Below are positions 12,867 through 14,401 of a stretch of DNA of 14,401 bases, one piece after another; position 1 is the first letter of the stretch; every line of letters starts with the position of its first letter. The notes below the pieces were generated by a model that searched no databases, was not told the DNA's origin, and saw only the letters and a program-made list of their open reading frames with translations. The position numbers and the translations under genes are program-made. The stretch comes from SIG701 sp045577175 (GTDB taxonomy: Bacteria > Bacillota > Clostridia > Oscillospirales > CAG-272), in assembly GCA_045577175.1 (NCBI GenBank), contig JAZNHT010000012.1, forward strand, positions 1-14,401, read 5' to 3'.

Positions 12867-13772
12867 ATGCCATCACAAACGATTCAATGGTTTCCCGGGC
12901 ACATGGCGAAAACCCGCCGTCTGATCGCGGAAAACCTGAAGCTGGTTGACATCACCATCGAACTGAGAGACGCACGCATCCCGGATTCCTCGCGCAATCC
13001 CGAGATCAAAACGCTGACCGCGGGCAAGCCGCGTCTCGTTCTTCTGACAAAAACATCTCTCGCCGATCCTGCCTCCACGGAAAAGTGGATCAAAGCGTGC
13101 CGCGAGGAGGGTGCGGAAGCACTCGCGATCGACTCAGTCACGGGCGAGGGGATGAACAAAATCGCGCCGACCGTGCGCCGTATGCTGAGCGAAAAGCTGA
13201 AGCGGTACGAGGAAAAAGGCATGACGGGTCGCCGCCTCAAGGCGATGATCGTCGGTGTGCCGAACGTCGGCAAATCCTCTCTTGTGAATAAGCTCTGCGG
13301 CGCAAAAAAAGCGAAGGTAGAGGATCGCCCCGGCGTCACGTTGAGCAAGCAGTGGGTAACGACGAATGCAGGGATCGATCTGCTCGACACGCCCGGCGTG
13401 CTCTGGCCGAAGTTTGAGGATGCACGGACGGGCGAAAACCTCGCGCTCACGGGTGCCATCCGCGATGCAATCCTCGATATTGAAACGCTGGCAGGCATTC
13501 TCTGCCTCCGACTTCTCGAGGTCGCGCCTGCCGCATTCTGCACGAGATACAAGCTCGGTGATCCTGCGCCGCTTTCCGAAATGAAGGGATACGAGCTGCT
13601 CGCCCTCGTCGGCAAGAAGCGCGGCTACCTCGTAAGCGGCGGCGAGATTGACACCGAACGCGCCGCGACCATGCTGCTTGACGAATTTCGCGGCGGCAAA
13701 ATCGGGCGTATTTCCCTGGAAATCCCCGAGGTGAACGCCGAAAAAGGAGCAGACACCGATGCCGACGCTTGA
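12867..13772 (+). CDS. rbgA: Ribosome biogenesis GTPase RbgA/YlqF
   Basis: This 301-residue circularly permuted GTPase promotes late 50S subunit assembly. It starts with the family block QWFPGHMAKTRR. The GTPase motifs run in the permuted order: the G4 position at 61-64, G5-like IDSVTGEG (88-95), G1 GVPNVGKSS (130-138), G2 Thr158 and G3 DTPG (174-177). The C-terminal RNA-binding helical domain is present to about residue 285, followed by a short acidic tail. The G4 motif reads TKTS instead of NKxD, which is unusual. AAGGAGG precedes the ATG, 19 bases after lepB. The last 14 bases overlap rnhB. The order rbgA-rnhB is conserved in Firmicutes. Confidence 0.95.
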   Translation: MPSQTIQWFPGHMAKTRRLIAENLKLVDITIELRDARIPDSSRNPEIKTLTAGKPRLVLLTKTSLADPASTEKWIKACREEGAEALAIDSVTGEGMNKIAPTVRRMLSEKLKRYEEKGMTGRRLKAMIVGVPNVGKSSLVNKLCGAKKAKVEDRPGVTLSKQWVTTNAGIDLLDTPGVLWPKFEDARTGENLALTGAIRDAILDIETLAGILCLRLLEVAPAAFCTRYKLGDPAPLSEMKGYELLALVGKKRGYLVSGGEIDTERAATMLLDEFRGGKIGRISLEIPEVNAEKGADTDADA

Positions 13773-14401
13773 TTTTGACAGACAGTTTACCGACGCAGGC
13801 GTGCGCGTTCTCTGCGGCACGGATGAGGCAGGACGCGGTCCTTTGGCAGGACCCGTCGTCGCCGCCGCGTGCATCCTGCCCGACGGATTTTTGCCCGAGG
13901 GGCTGGATGATTCCAAAAAGCTGACGGAGCGACGCCGCGAAAAGCTCTATGACATCATCACCGAAAACGCAGTTGCGTGGTGCGCCGCCTCCGCCTCCCC
14001 TGAGGAGATCGACAAGATCAACATTCTTGAGGCATCGCTTCTCGCCATGCGCCGTGCAGTAGACGGGCTCGGCATCGAGCCGGATCTGATCCTCGTGGAC
14101 GGCAATATTGACCGTGGCTTCCGCTTCCCTGCCAAGGCGATCATCGGCGGAGACGCACTGTCCCCCTCCATCGCCGCAGCTTCCATTATTGCCAAGGTCA
14201 CGCGCGACCGTCTCTGCGCCGATTACGAAGCACTGTATCCGCAGTACGGCTTTGCGAAGCACAAGGGATACCCTACCCCTGCCCACAAGCTCGCCGTGTT
14301 TGAGCACGGTCCTTCTCCCATTCACCGCCGATCGTTTCTGACCTTTCTGACGCGAGATCGCGCGAAGCTCGAGGAAGCACTTGCAAAGAAGCGCGCCGGT
14401 G
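13759..14401 (+). CDS. rnhB: Ribonuclease HII, 3' end beyond the window
   Basis: An open frame from ATG 13759 to the window edge gives 214 residues without a stop; the gene is cut by the window, not broken. It encodes RNase HII, which nicks RNA in RNA-DNA hybrids and at single ribonucleotides in DNA. The four acidic catalytic residues are present: Asp22 and Glu23 in GTDEAGRGPLAGPVV, Asp114 in LVDGN, and Asp132 in GGDALSPSIAAASIIAK. The typical late block KHKGYPTPAHK is also present. Family length is about 200-260 residues, so only a short tail is missing. AAGGAG inside the end of rbgA lies about nine bases before the start; the 14-base overlap suggests translational coupling. Confidence 0.95.
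   Translation, partial: MPTLDFDRQFTDAGVRVLCGTDEAGRGPLAGPVVAAACILPDGFLPEGLDDSKKLTERRREKLYDIITENAVAWCAASASPEEIDKINILEASLLAMRRAVDGLGIEPDLILVDGNIDRGFRFPAKAIIGGDALSPSIAAASIIAKVTRDRLCADYEALYPQYGFAKHKGYPTPAHKLAVFEHGPSPIHRRSFLTFLTRDRAKLEEALAKKRAG

Overview
The window looks like chromosomal DNA from a gut-type clostridium, probably Oscillospiraceae/Ruminococcaceae-like. The evidence is strong GGAGG ribosome sites, near-consensus sigma-A promoters with TTG-box, 17-base spacer and TATAAT, several TTG starts, intermediate GC, a BlaI/M56 operon, GH43 glycosidases and the lepB-rbgA-rnhB order usual in Firmicutes. The lineage is inferred from sequence character only.

Layout. 1-190: unresolved end of an upstream unit and its terminator. 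282-357: tRNA-Trp(CCA) with its own promoter and terminator, followed by a hairpin-rich stretch that ends in a second copy of the tRNA 3' end. 735-1113: a small promoter-driven ORF followed by frame-broken membrane-protein-like sequence. 1161-3952: a YeiH-type membrane transporter, an SPFH/band-7 protein, and an AT-rich membrane-anchored protein of unknown function. 4039-6997: a self-contained BlaI repressor / M56 metalloprotease / lipoprotein / eight-helix membrane protein operon with tandem BlaI operators. 7006-7113: a short element with inverted-repeat ends. 7121-8920 (minus): two tandem paralogous cytoplasmic GH43 glycosidases from one consensus promoter. 9036-9457: a larger palindromic element built from serial hairpins. 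9464-10400: divergent TM2-domain protein and XRE regulator sharing an intergenic region with two matching inverted-repeat operators. 10451-10714 (minus): rpsT. 11008-14401: an archaeal-type phosphoglycerate mutase family enzyme, lepB, rbgA and rnhB (cut by the window end), closely packed and probably one operon.

How the parts work together. The right-hand operon is mostly housekeeping: signal peptidase, 50S assembly GTPase and RNase HII, divergent from ribosomal protein S20. The BlaI/M56 operon is a regulated-proteolysis circuit without the penicillin-binding sensor domain of true BlaR1, so its signal is unknown. The two linked membrane or lipoprotein genes are candidates for sensing or response. 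The GH43 pair has no signal peptides and should act on imported oligosaccharides. The least explained content is non-coding: three hairpin-rich elements, two of them starting or ending a few bases from the stop codons of minus-strand genes, and sharing a CTCCCTCC-type hairpin.
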